Shown: piece after piece, positions 34,624 through 43,117 of the stretch
Position numbering within the stretch: position 1 is the stretch's first letter
Layout: every line of letters begins with the position of its first letter
Assembly: GCF_000953825.1 (NCBI RefSeq)
Contig: NZ_BBUL01000091.1
Span: 1-64,000 of the forward strand
Source: Cellvibrio sp. OA-2007
GTDB lineage: Bacteria; Pseudomonadota; Gammaproteobacteria; Pseudomonadales; Cellvibrionaceae
DNA: 64,000 nt
Reading direction: 5' to 3'
Translations under genes and position numbers: made by a program
The notes under the pieces: model-generated
The model's database searches: none
What the model was told of the DNA's origin: nothing
What the model saw: only the letters and a program-made list of their open reading frames with translations

Positions 34624-35223
34624 ATGTACGACCACTATGAAGCACTGATATTTGATATGGACGGCACGCTGGTAGATAGCGGCCAATTACATGAGTTTGC
34701 ATGGAGCACCATGTTGAATAAATACGGTATCCCCATTGATCGCCCTTTAATGCGTTCACTGGCGGGTGTACCCACTAAAGGCACTATTGAAATACTGCTG
34801 CAAAAATTCAACCTCAAGGTCGATGCCAGCCTTGATGAAATGAATGATTTTAAAGAGCAGGTTGTGCACGACAATATGCACAAGTATGTAAAACCAACTG
34901 CACTGCTTGAAGTTGCGCAGAAATACCACGGCATAAAACCTATGGCGGTTGGTACCGGCGCTTACACGCAGGAAGCAGAAACTATTTTGAAACTTTGCGG
35001 TTTGGATAAATACGTCAGCGCTGTGGTTGGTGCAGATCAAGTAGAAAATCCAAAACCCGCGCCGGACACATTTTTACGCTGTGCAGAATTGTTGGGCGTT
35101 GATCCAAAACAATGTGTGGTATTTGAAGATTCAAAACTGGGTTTGCAGGCTGCGGCAAGCGCAGGCATGGCGGGAATTGATGTGCTATTAGTCCACGCAG
35201 TAGAAAACGATTATTTTTTATAA
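34624..35223 (+). CDS. HAD-family sugar phosphatase, YqaB-like
   Basis: This 199-residue protein carries the four HAD motifs: FDMDGTLVDSG with nucleophile Asp, a Thr in VGTGAYTQEA, Lys in VENPKPAPDTFLRCAELLG, and FEDSKLGLQAAASAG. The helical cap lies between motifs 1 and 2. It is nearest the beta-phosphoglucomutase/YqaB group, small phosphatases of sugar monophosphates. It sits right after araA and before a terminator, so it probably belongs to the araBDA transcript. A role in removing toxic pentulose or pentose phosphates is likely but inferred. Confidence 0.85.
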   Translation: MYDHYEALIFDMDGTLVDSGQLHEFAWSTMLNKYGIPIDRPLMRSLAGVPTKGTIEILLQKFNLKVDASLDEMNDFKEQVVHDNMHKYVKPTALLEVAQKYHGIKPMAVGTGAYTQEAETILKLCGLDKYVSAVVGADQVENPKPAPDTFLRCAELLGVDPKQCVVFEDSKLGLQAAASAGMAGIDVLLVHAVENDYFL

Positions 35224-35328
35224 GCTCTATTAATCGCAGTTAGCAAAAACAACAAACAGAATCAGCAAGATAGAACAGTTAGAAAGACCAGTTAGAAACA
35301 ACAAACCGAAAACGGTGAGAGATAAAGG

Positions 35329-35365
35329 AAGCGGCATTTACTCATAGCGTAATGCCGCTTTTTTT
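35329..35365 (+). terminator. Rho-independent terminator after the araBDA-HAD group
   Basis: GCGGCATT, a loop and AATGCCGC (35331-35358) are followed by seven T. It closes the araBDA-HAD transcript 110 bases after the HAD stop, ahead of the symporter gene. Confidence 0.88.
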
Positions 35366-35406
35366 AACTATGCGTTTTAACCAGAATTTATGAGGTAAGA
35401 ATAATA

Positions 35407-36756
35407 ATGCAAACACAAAAATTATCGGTTATGGAGAAGGTGGGATTTGGCGCGGGTGATATGGCGCTCAATGTGGTTATCTCCTCCATGATGTTAATCA
35501 TCACTTTTTATTACACGGATATTTTTGGTTTGTCACCCATGGATATGGGCGTACTCTTTTTCACGGTTAAAGTCATTGGTGCGGTTTCCGATTTGGTCAT
35601 GGGGCAGTTAACAGATCGCTTTACTTTTTTACAGGGTCGCTATCGCCCCTGGTTGTTGTGGCTGGCTATCCCCTATGCGGTAAGCGTGTTTTTTGTATTT
35701 ACTACCCCTAACTGGGATTACGATGCCAAATTAATTTGGGCTTACTCCACTTACATCATGATGACGCTGATTACCTCCGGTGTTGGCATTCCCTATATCT
35801 CTTTGCCTAGCGCTTTAACCAGCGACCCTAAAGAAAAATTATCGGCTAATGGCTACCGCTTGTTTCTCGCCAAAATCGGCGCCTTTATGGTGGCGATTGT
35901 AGTGCCTGTGGTTGCCGGTATGTGGGAAGACAAATCTGTCGGCTATCAAGTTGCAATGGCAATTATGTCAGCAGTAGGTGCCGTGATGTTTTTGTTCTGT
36001 TATTTCAAAACCACCGAGCGAGTGACTCACGTGGTTGAACATCAGCCATTGTGGACGCAATTTTTGCAGCTGCTAAAAAATGACCAGTGGTTAATTCTTG
36101 TCGCCGTGTGTGTAACAGGAACCATCGGTTATGTAATTCGCGGCTCTGTGGCTATCTATTACGCCAAATATTATTTGGGGGGCGATGAAACGCTGGTGTC
36201 GGCATTTTTATCGACTGGTGTTGCCGCTGCTATTTTGGCGATGGTGGCGTCCACCTGGATCACCAAAATTTACTGCAAAATTAATTTGTTTCGCTACACC
36301 CAATTATTGGTGGCCGGACTCAGTGTGGCGATTTATCTTTTTGTAGGCCGTGAAGATGTGGTGCTCGCCTTTGTATTGTATTTCCTGTTGTCATTTGTGG
36401 TGGATTTGCATGCCCCTGTGTTCTGGTCAATCATTTCTGAAACCATTGATTACGGTCAAGTCAAAAATGGCAAGCGTGTATCCGGTTTTGCTTACGGCGG
36501 CATTTCAGTCGGCCAAAAAGCGGGAATGGGGATCGCCGGTTTGATGGTGGGCTGGCTGTTAACCTATTTCCAATACGTTCCCAATCAAGCGCAAACCGAT
36601 TTTTCATTGATGGGCATAGCCTTAATGCTGTCGATTATTCCCGGCTTCTTTCATGCGCTGATGGGTTTGTTTATGTTTAAGTATCGCATCAATGACGGCT
36701 ATTACGCAGAGCTGAAAAATACCATGCGTGCGAAAGGTTATATCGCAGAGCATTGA
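35407..36756 (+). CDS. GPH-family (glycoside-pentoside-hexuronide) cation symporter
   Basis: This 449-residue inner-membrane protein has about twelve helices and the GPH signature in the first loops: KVGFGAGDMALNVVISSMML, FTVKVIGAVSDLVMGQLTDR, GRYRPWLLW. The later motif LHAPVFWSIISETIDYGQVKNGKRVSGFAYGG is typical for the family. It imports a pentose or pentoside with Na+ or H+. It lies after the ara genes and before a cytoplasmic GH43, which suggests intact arabino-oligosaccharides or arabinose as substrate. No copy of the operator palindrome was seen directly upstream. Confidence 0.9.
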   Translation: MQTQKLSVMEKVGFGAGDMALNVVISSMMLIITFYYTDIFGLSPMDMGVLFFTVKVIGAVSDLVMGQLTDRFTFLQGRYRPWLLWLAIPYAVSVFFVFTTPNWDYDAKLIWAYSTYIMMTLITSGVGIPYISLPSALTSDPKEKLSANGYRLFLAKIGAFMVAIVVPVVAGMWEDKSVGYQVAMAIMSAVGAVMFLFCYFKTTERVTHVVEHQPLWTQFLQLLKNDQWLILVAVCVTGTIGYVIRGSVAIYYAKYYLGGDETLVSAFLSTGVAAAILAMVASTWITKIYCKINLFRYTQLLVAGLSVAIYLFVGREDVVLAFVLYFLLSFVVDLHAPVFWSIISETIDYGQVKNGKRVSGFAYGGISVGQKAGMGIAGLMVGWLLTYFQYVPNQAQTDFSLMGIALMLSIIPGFFHALMGLFMFKYRINDGYYAELKNTMRAKGYIAEH

Positions 36757-36758
36757 TT

Positions 36759-36898
36759 TGTAGGTTGGCGGTGAGCTTGCGAACCCCAACATGTCCATCT
36801 TGCAGCGCCTGCCGTAAGCCGGAATATATATTTAATCGGGTTTTGGTTTGTGCGGGTGCATGGTCATGTTGGGGTTCGTTCCTCACCACCAACCTACA
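36759..36898. mobile_element. 140-bp MITE-like element with about 34-base inverted ends
   Basis: The left end (36759-36793, starting TGTAGGTTGGCGGTGAG and ending GAACCCCAACATG) is mirrored by the right end (36865-36898, CATGTTGGGGTTC...CCACCAACCTACA) with about five or six mismatches. The 70-base centre has no reading frame. No flanking transposase gene exists. The ends resemble the repeat at 32877. Confidence 0.65.
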
Positions 36899-36931
36899 TT
36901 AAGAATTAAATAGAAAGTATGGAGAGAAATT

Positions 36932-37900
36932 GTGAGCGAATTATTAACCCCATTAATCCCCCAGCGCGCCGATCCGTTTATTTATAAACATACGGATGGC
37001 TATTATTATTTCACCGCGTCGGTACCCCAGTATGACCGCATTGAATTGCGCCGCGCAAAAACTATTGCTGAGTTGGCGACTGCACAGACCGTAGATGCAT
37101 GGCACAAGCCGGACACTGGCCCTTACAGTGAGTTGGTGTGGGCACCGGAAATTCATTTCAACAAAGATCCGTCATCAGGCGAATACGCGTGGTACGTTTA
37201 TTTTGCCGCAGCGCCCAGCCGCGAAATTAAATTCGATTTGTTCCAGCACCGCATGTATGCGATTCGCAATAAAAACGCGAATCCACTCGAAGGCGAGTGG
37301 GAACTTATGGGGCAGGTGGATTCAGGTATTGATACTTTCTGTTTGGATGCCACTACCTTTACTCACAAAGATGTTCTTTATTATGTGTGGGCGCAAAAAG
37401 ATGTAGGTATTCGCGGTAACTCCAATATTTATATCGCGCCGATGAAAACCCCGTGGGAATTGGCGAGTGAACCAGTGATGCTCACCAAGCCGGAATTCGA
37501 GTGGGAAATTCGCGGTTTCTGGGTTAACGAAGGCCCTTCGATTGTAAAACGCAACGGCAAAATCTTTTTGAGTTATTCCGCAAGCGCAACCGATGAAAAT
37601 TATGCGATGGGTTTATTGTGGGCGGATGAAAATGCCGATTTGTTAGATCCTGCCAGCTGGACCAAATCCAAAGAGCCTGTGCTTTGCTCCGATATCCCTA
37701 ATAAAATTTTTGGCCCGGGGCACAACAGTTTCACCTACGCGGAAGATGGCGATACCGTAATGCTGGTTTATCACGCGCGCACCTACACTGAAATTGAAGG
37801 CGACCCGCTGTGGAATCCTGATCGCCATACCTTTGTAAAACCTCTGCGTTGGAACGAGCAGGGCATGCCGGTATTTGGCAAGCCATCGATGATCGAATAG
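36932..37900 (+). CDS. Cytoplasmic GH43 enzyme (probable exo-alpha-L-arabinofuranosidase)
   Basis: This 322-residue GH43 protein starts at a GTG with GGAGAG upstream and has no signal peptide, so it should act in the cytoplasm. The catalytic set is visible as Asp in QRADPFIY, Asp in FCLDATTF and Glu in WVNEGPSIV. Other family motifs are WAPEIHFN, WYVYFAAAP, SYSASATDENYAMGLLW and GPGHNSFT. It is similar along its length to the lipoprotein GH43 at 52971-54023. It probably removes arabinose from short arabino-oligosaccharides brought in by the adjacent symporter or the ABC importer. I lean to GH43 subfamily 26 (exo-1,5-alpha-L-arabinofuranosidase) but could not test it. Confidence 0.85.
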   Translation: MSELLTPLIPQRADPFIYKHTDGYYYFTASVPQYDRIELRRAKTIAELATAQTVDAWHKPDTGPYSELVWAPEIHFNKDPSSGEYAWYVYFAAAPSREIKFDLFQHRMYAIRNKNANPLEGEWELMGQVDSGIDTFCLDATTFTHKDVLYYVWAQKDVGIRGNSNIYIAPMKTPWELASEPVMLTKPEFEWEIRGFWVNEGPSIVKRNGKIFLSYSASATDENYAMGLLWADENADLLDPASWTKSKEPVLCSDIPNKIFGPGHNSFTYAEDGDTVMLVYHARTYTEIEGDPLWNPDRHTFVKPLRWNEQGMPVFGKPSMIE

Positions 37901-37936
37901 TCTGGCGCTGCAGATTTTCCGCTGGGGCGGTCTGGT

Positions 37937-38437
37937 TTAATAGGCGCCCTGGCTGTAAATCAGCTCATAGCTGTGGCTGTAAATCTCCAGGATATTGCCA
38001 AACGGATCTTCCATATAAATCATCCGATAGGGTTTTTCTCCCGGGTAGTAGTAACGTGGTTTTTCCATACGTTTTTTGCCGCCTGCGGCCACAATTTTCT
38101 CGGCTAGCGCTTCTACATTGGGGTCTTGCACACAAAAGTGAAAGATCCCGGTTTTCCAGTATTCAAAGTTATTCTCGGGGTTGACCTGATTGTTGAATTG
38201 AAATAATTCAACGCCAATGCGGTCGCCGGTGGACAAATGAGCAATGCGAAAACTGCCCCAGCCAGCGCCAAATACATCGGTGCACATATCGCCAATGGGG
38301 CTCTGATCTTCAATGATTTCGGTTGGCTTCATAATCAAATACCACCCCATGACCTGGGTATAAAACTCAACAGCTTTTTCCAGGTCGGGAACCGATATGC
38401 CGATGTGGGAAAAATTACGCGGGTAGTTGTTGTTCAT
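37937..38437 (-). CDS. VOC-family (glyoxalase-like) protein
   Basis: This 166-residue protein has a vicinal-oxygen-chelate fold: FSHIGISVPDLEKAVEFYTQVMGW near the start (metal His), RIAHLSTGDRIGVELFQF, GIFHFCVQDPNVEALAEKIVAAGG and MIYMEDPFGNILEIYSHSYE. Members isomerise, open or dioxygenate small substrates; this one is not assignable. It is divergent from the LysR gene, with an operator-like palindrome between them, and probably is its target. It interrupts the arabinose genes and may be an independent insertion. Confidence 0.85.
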   Translation of the reverse strand: MNNNYPRNFSHIGISVPDLEKAVEFYTQVMGWYLIMKPTEIIEDQSPIGDMCTDVFGAGWGSFRIAHLSTGDRIGVELFQFNNQVNPENNFEYWKTGIFHFCVQDPNVEALAEKIVAAGGKKRMEKPRYYYPGEKPYRMIYMEDPFGNILEIYSHSYELIYSQGAY

Positions 38438-38481
38438 GGTGTGCTCCTGTCGTTTTGCGAGTAGGGGCAGGTTACAAAGCT

Positions 38482-38502
38482 ATAATGATTACGTAAAATT
38501 AT
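38482..38502. promoter_or_regulatory. LysR-type operator between VOC and LysR genes
   Basis: ATAATGATTACGTAAAATTAT is a near-palindrome centred on TTACGTAA, in the 95-base space between the two divergent start codons. It contains T-N11-A pairs of the LysR kind. It differs from the arabinose-locus palindrome. Confidence 0.55.
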
Positions 38503-38532
38503 CATTTCTTATTGTTTTGAGTATTTTTTGTA

Positions 38533-39402
38533 ATGATAAATCCTCTTTGGTTGCGTAGTTTTTGTACTCTGGTGGAGTTGGGGCATTTTACTCGCACCGC
38601 TGAGCGCCTCCATATGACTCAGTCTGGCGTTAGCCAACAAGTGAGTAAATTGGAGCAACAATTAGGGGTGGCGCTATTGCAGCGTCAGAGCAGGCAGTTT
38701 TCTTTGACTGAGGCGGGTGATCGGTTGTACGCCGAGGCGCAGGTGATTCTGGCGGCCCTGGAGGGGTTGGGCCAGCGCCTTGCTGATGACCCACCCTATG
38801 CAGGGCAAGTGCGTTTGATGTCGCCCGGCAGTGTAGGGCTCAAACTTTATCCGCAGCTACTGGCGATGCAGCAAGAGTACCCGGCACTGGCGATTGATTA
38901 CCGCTTCGCATCCAATGGCGCGGTGGAAAATGCGATTGCCACTGGTGCAGTGGATATTGGATTTATGACACGCATGTCGATGCAGGAAGAGGTGAGTTGC
39001 GAGGCAATTTCCCAAGAGGCGCTATTGTTGGTAACACCGGCGTCAGTCGACACGCCTGATTGGCTTGAGTTAAACCGTTTGGGGTTTATCGATCATCCAG
39101 ATGGCGCCCATCATGCCGGATTGTTATTGGCTGCCAACTACCCCGAGTTTCAGCACAGCGATCATTTTGCCAAACGCGGCTTCTCCAATCAGATCAGCTT
39201 GATTCTGGAGCCGGTAAGCTTGGGGTTGGGTTTTACTGTATTGCCTGCTCATGCGGTTGAAGCCTTTGTAAAATCGTCGCTAATCCGGGTGCATGCACTT
39301 CCCTACCCCGTCTGCGAGACACTCTATCTCGGCTTGCGCCGCCATCATACTCAGCCTAACAGGGTTGCCAGTGTCGTTGCCAAAGTCAAAGCGCTGCTCT
39401 GA
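38533..39402 (+). CDS. LysR-family transcriptional regulator
   Basis: This 289-residue protein has an N-terminal winged helix-turn-helix (LRSFCTLVELGHFTRTAERLHMTQSGVSQQVSKLEQQLGVALLQR, residues about 5-50) and a substrate-binding domain (about 90-289). Its divergent partner is the VOC gene, the usual target for a LysR regulator. A link to arabinose control is unlikely because the recurrent locus operator lacks LysR form. Confidence 0.9.
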   Translation: MINPLWLRSFCTLVELGHFTRTAERLHMTQSGVSQQVSKLEQQLGVALLQRQSRQFSLTEAGDRLYAEAQVILAALEGLGQRLADDPPYAGQVRLMSPGSVGLKLYPQLLAMQQEYPALAIDYRFASNGAVENAIATGAVDIGFMTRMSMQEEVSCEAISQEALLLVTPASVDTPDWLELNRLGFIDHPDGAHHAGLLLAANYPEFQHSDHFAKRGFSNQISLILEPVSLGLGFTVLPAHAVEAFVKSSLIRVHALPYPVCETLYLGLRRHHTQPNRVASVVAKVKALL

Positions 39403-39447
39403 TTATTCCCAGCTATTTATTGTTTTCACCGGGCTTTACTTGCCTTC

Positions 39448-39491
39448 AATTGTATGACAATATTAATTTATAGTAATATTGTATGACATAT
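39448..39491 (+). promoter_or_regulatory. Double operator upstream of the GH43-LamG lipoprotein
   Basis: AATTGTATGACAATATT (39448-39464) and AATATTGTATGACATAT (39475-39491) are two copies of the locus palindrome with centres 27 bases apart. TTGTAT (39450) and TAATAT (39474), 18 bases apart, could be the promoter. Two neighbouring sites may allow cooperative binding. Confidence 0.65.
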
Positions 39492-39607
39492 GGTTCATGC
39501 GACTACTAGCCCGGCGTGATTTCCCTGTTCGAGTTCCACAAAGCATTGCCGGGAGCTATCTAGAATTAATAAATACAAGTAATAACTACACGAGAGAAGG
39601 TGAACAC

Positions 39608-42600
39608 ATGAAGCTAGCAAGCCTTTCGCTTGTCATTGGCAGCCTGCTGTTATTGGGCGGTTGCGGTGGTGGTGGCGACAACAAATCCTCGACTAATACG
39701 GTTCCTGCATCCCCTGCGCCGGTTTACTCAAAGCCTACTATGGCTAGCACTGTTCCCCGCACCCCAGAGGGTTCGGTCAATTGGCTGGATATAGGTGTTC
39801 ACGATCCATCCATAGTGAAAGCCGGAAGCGACTACTACATTTTTGGCTCCCATCTGGCCGCGGCTAAATCTACCGATTTGATCAACTGGGACTATATCTC
39901 GGTACTGTCGGGTAATGGCTCGGTTGATGAAAGCCCCCTGTTTAATACCTACTCCACCCAAATCGCCGATGGCATTGCCTGGACGGATGGTTTTAAAGGC
40001 AACTGGGCAGCCGATGTTATCAAGGCGCCCAATGGTAAATATTGGTTCTACTACAACCACTGTGCGCAAGTGGAAGCGGACAATGGCGGCTGTTGGAATC
40101 GCTCATACTTAGGCTTGGCAGAGGCGGATTCGGTCGCTGGCCCCTATGTTAATAAAGGCGTATTCCTGCGCAGTGGCTATCGCAATGCGAGTGAGTTCGC
40201 CGCTTATCCTTTAGATAATGGCCAAACCAGCTGGAATGGTGCAGTTGACCCCAATGCGATTGACCCAGCGGCGTTTTACGATAAAAACAACCAGCTGTGG
40301 ATGGTGTACGGCTCTTATTCTGGCGGCATCTTTATTCTGGAAATGGACAGCGCCACCGGTAAACCCAAAGCTGGTCAAGGCTATGGCAAGCGCTTATTAG
40401 GTGGTGATTTCCGTGCAGTGGAGGGGGCATTTGTCACTTACAGTCCGGTCGCTGACTATTACTACTTGTTCTACTCGGTAGCCGGTTTTGCCGCTAACGA
40501 TGGCTACAACATTCGCATCGCCCGCGCCAAAACCCCGAAAGGCCCCTACCTTGATCCAGCGGGCAACGATGTTGCCAACAGCGCTGGTTTGGAGATTGGC
40601 GGTAAGTTGCTGGGTGGATTTGAATTTACCCAGGCATTGGGCGAGGTGGGTTCATCTTGGGGTTATCAATCGCCCGGCCATAACTCGGCTTATTACGACG
40701 AAGCAACCAAACGTCATTTGCTGGTAACACACACCCGCTTCCCTGCGTCATCTACTGCATACCCCGGCAACATCGAAGCTCATGCGGTGCGCACCCATGA
40801 AATGTTTGTCAGTAAAGACGGTTGGTTAGTGGTATCGCCCCAGCGCTATGTGCCGCTCAATGGCGACAATCTCGTCGATCTTGCTCAGGTGCCCGGTCAC
40901 TATAAATTTGTGAATCAGGGTAAGGCGGTAAATAAAACCGCGATTAAATCTGGCTATATCACCCTGCATGAAGACCGCAGCGTAAGCGGTAGCGAAAAAG
41001 GTTCCTGGATGTCGCAGGGCGATGATTCGATCAAACTGGTATTGGATTCCGGCACCTATTTTGGCGTGATCAAATGGCAGTGGGATAACAACAGCAAAGA
41101 GTTGGTGCCAGTGTTTACCGCTATGGCGCGCGATGGTGCCTCGGTATTTGGCACACGTACCGATGCAATTGCCACCACCACAGCGGCGTTAAATACAGTA
41201 AAAGATGCGCTGAAGATCAAAACCGAATTGACCATTGCCGACGAAGGTTATTCGCTGCCAACTATTGGCAAAAGCGGCACTCAGATTAAGTGGGTGAGTA
41301 GCGACGAATACTATATAGATGCTGCGGGTAATGTGTTTATTCCGACCCCCGATTTGGGTGATCGCACCGTTACGCTCACGGCGAACTTATCGCTGGGCGG
41401 TCAAACCACGAGCAAAACTTTCAATGTGACTGTCAGAGCGCGTCCGGCATTTAAAAATGCAGTAGCTCACTATCGCTTTGAAAATGCCTTGACCGACTCC
41501 ATGGGCAAATATGCAGCGGCAAAAACCACCGACAATAATTTATTTAATGTCGATGCAACCGCGCCAACGTTTACCGCAGGTTACGCGGGTGGTCAGGCAT
41601 ACGATTTTACCGGCGCTAATGGTGTGCGCTTACCGGATGACATTATCAAATCCAGCGAGTACACCTTGTCGTTCTGGATGAAAGCAAAAAATCTCACTAC
41701 CCATACGCCAGCCTTTTTTATGGCAACGGATTTTGATCACTGGTCCAGCTACATTCCCGGTAATGCCTGGTTTACGTCTAGTTCATTAATTTGGAGTAAC
41801 TACCTGGGTAATTGGAATCAGGTTGTTCATTCAGCGACGGCGCCAGTCAATCAGTGGCAACACGTTGCCATCACTTATGCCAACGGCATGATGAATTTGT
41901 ACATCGATGGTGCGTTTGTTGGTGCTATGCCGCGCGATGATATTTTCAAAAACGGCGGCCTCTACGCACTGGGTGTTAACTTCGGGTGGGATCTGCCATT
42001 CGTTGGTCAAATCGATGATTTTATTGTGTACGACTACGCGTTGAGCAAATTGGATATTAACGGCGCTGCCATTAACAATTTGACCGACCCATCCAAATTT
42101 GCGGGCTTTGTCAAAAACGCCTTGGATTTGGGCGATATGTCCGCAGTGCGTGAAAACTTTAATTTATTGCGCGTTGGTCCATTTGTATCGGGCATTCGCT
42201 GGACCTCAAGCGATGAGAAATACCTCAAGCCAACCAATGGTGTTGCAGTTGTCACTCAGCCGACAGCGGATGAAGGCGATAAAACTATCACCTTGACCGC
42301 GCACATTACCTATCAAGGTTTCACCGACACCAAAAATTTCCAGGTCACCATTAAATCCTTGGCGCCGGCCGAATACAGTTTTGAAAACAGCCTCAATGCA
42401 CTGAACGATGTTGCTGCACCGGGCAAAGTGACCGGCAACTTTATCCACAATACCGGTGGCGCAGTGAGCTATGTGCAAGGGGTAAAAGGTTCGGCAGTGA
42501 ACTTGGATGGCACCTCCGGTGTGCGTCTGCCCGACAACTTAATTACCACGGCTAGCTACAGTATTTCGCTCTGGTTAAAACCTTCCGCGTTTACCAATTA

Positions 42601-43006
42601 CACCACGGCATTTTTTGGTGGCGCCAATGCCAACTATTGGTTGAGTTTGGTTCCCTCCATGAACGGCACGGAAAAAACCCGTGTTTGGGCCAATGGCCCG
42701 GCGTTTTACGACAACGCGGAATTAAGCAGCCGTATTCCGGCCGGAAAGTGGACGCATTTGGTGATCATGGTCGATGGCGAGAATAACAACACCATCAAGA
42801 TTTACATGAATGGCGTGCAGCAACTCGAATCCACCGGTTTCCCACGGGTGATGACCGTGGCGGGTGATACCAATGAGTTTGCACTGGGTGTGAACTATTG
42901 GGATACCCCATTCAATGGCGCTATCGATGAACTCAAAGTGTTCACCGGCACCATCAGCAACGAACGCATTAACTCGCTGTATCAAGAAGGTTCCACTGCC
43001 AACTAA
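39608..43006 (+). CDS. Surface lipoprotein GH43 endo-arabinanase with two Ig-like/LamG modules
   Basis: The protein is 1132 residues from the ATG at 39608, chosen for the AGAAGGTG ribosome site and the resulting lipoprotein signal (LSLVIGSLLLLGGCGGGGDN; lipid Cys near 21). The 39479 start would place the operator inside the gene. GH43 propeller (about 45-410): GVHDPSIVKAGSDYYIFGSH, GNWAADVIKAPNGKYWFYYN, NAIDPAAFYDKNNQLWMVYGS, VEGAFVTYSPVADYYYLFYS, SPGHNS. The arabinanase C-terminal beta-domain follows (about 440-525). Then come two repeats of an atrophied Ig-like domain plus a LamG/concanavalin module (about 530-825 and 825-1130), each with HYRFENALTDSMG/EYSFENSLNAL and GVRLPDD/GVRLPDN. It likely cuts arabinan at the cell surface, with LamG parts holding the polymer. 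Confidence 0.85.
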   Translation: MKLASLSLVIGSLLLLGGCGGGGDNKSSTNTVPASPAPVYSKPTMASTVPRTPEGSVNWLDIGVHDPSIVKAGSDYYIFGSHLAAAKSTDLINWDYISVLSGNGSVDESPLFNTYSTQIADGIAWTDGFKGNWAADVIKAPNGKYWFYYNHCAQVEADNGGCWNRSYLGLAEADSVAGPYVNKGVFLRSGYRNASEFAAYPLDNGQTSWNGAVDPNAIDPAAFYDKNNQLWMVYGSYSGGIFILEMDSATGKPKAGQGYGKRLLGGDFRAVEGAFVTYSPVADYYYLFYSVAGFAANDGYNIRIARAKTPKGPYLDPAGNDVANSAGLEIGGKLLGGFEFTQALGEVGSSWGYQSPGHNSAYYDEATKRHLLVTHTRFPASSTAYPGNIEAHAVRTHEMFVSKDGWLVVSPQRYVPLNGDNLVDLAQVPGHYKFVNQGKAVNKTAIKSGYITLHEDRSVSGSEKGSWMSQGDDSIKLVLDSGTYFGVIKWQWDNNSKELVPVFTAMARDGASVFGTRTDAIATTTAALNTVKDALKIKTELTIADEGYSLPTIGKSGTQIKWVSSDEYYIDAAGNVFIPTPDLGDRTVTLTANLSLGGQTTSKTFNVTVRARPAFKNAVAHYRFENALTDSMGKYAAAKTTDNNLFNVDATAPTFTAGYAGGQAYDFTGANGVRLPDDIIKSSEYTLSFWMKAKNLTTHTPAFFMATDFDHWSSYIPGNAWFTSSSLIWSNYLGNWNQVVHSATAPVNQWQHVAITYANGMMNLYIDGAFVGAMPRDDIFKNGGLYALGVNFGWDLPFVGQIDDFIVYDYALSKLDINGAAINNLTDPSKFAGFVKNALDLGDMSAVRENFNLLRVGPFVSGIRWTSSDEKYLKPTNGVAVVTQPTADEGDKTITLTAHITYQGFTDTKNFQVTIKSLAPAEYSFENSLNALNDVAAPGKVTGNFIHNTGGAVSYVQGVKGSAVNLDGTSGVRLPDNLITTASYSISLWLKPSAFTNYTTAFFGGANANYWLSLVPSMNGTEKTRVWANGPAFYDNAELSSRIPAGKWTHLVIMVDGENNNTIKIYMNGVQQLESTGFPRVMTVAGDTNEFALGVNYWDTPFNGAIDELKVFTGTISNERINSLYQEGSTAN

Positions 43007-43014
43007 TTCGCAGT

Positions 43015-43042
43015 AGCGCGGGAGAACAATAACTCTCCCGCG
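43015..43042 (+). other. Stable hairpin between arabinanase and receptor genes
   Basis: GCGCGGGAGA, eight bases and TCTCCCGCGC form a perfect ten-base-pair stem without an adjoining T run. It probably separates message halves or sets relative levels of the enzyme and receptor; it is not a clear terminator. Confidence 0.6.
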
Positions 43043-43117
43043 CCATGAATTCTTTTTGATGGAGTTAATGCAGAAATCATTAACTCAAAATTTAATAAAA
43101 ATTTTGGAGTTTGAAAA

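Noticed and set aside
38533-39402. LysR protein as regulator of the arabinan genes
   Set aside because: Its divergent partner is a VOC gene with a distinct TTACGTAA-centred site; the locus palindrome has a TTGTnnnACAA core.
39479-39607. Longer N-terminus of the GH43-LamG lipoprotein
   Set aside because: It would place one operator copy inside the gene and hide the lipoprotein signal; the ATG at 39608 has a ribosome site and a proper signal peptide.
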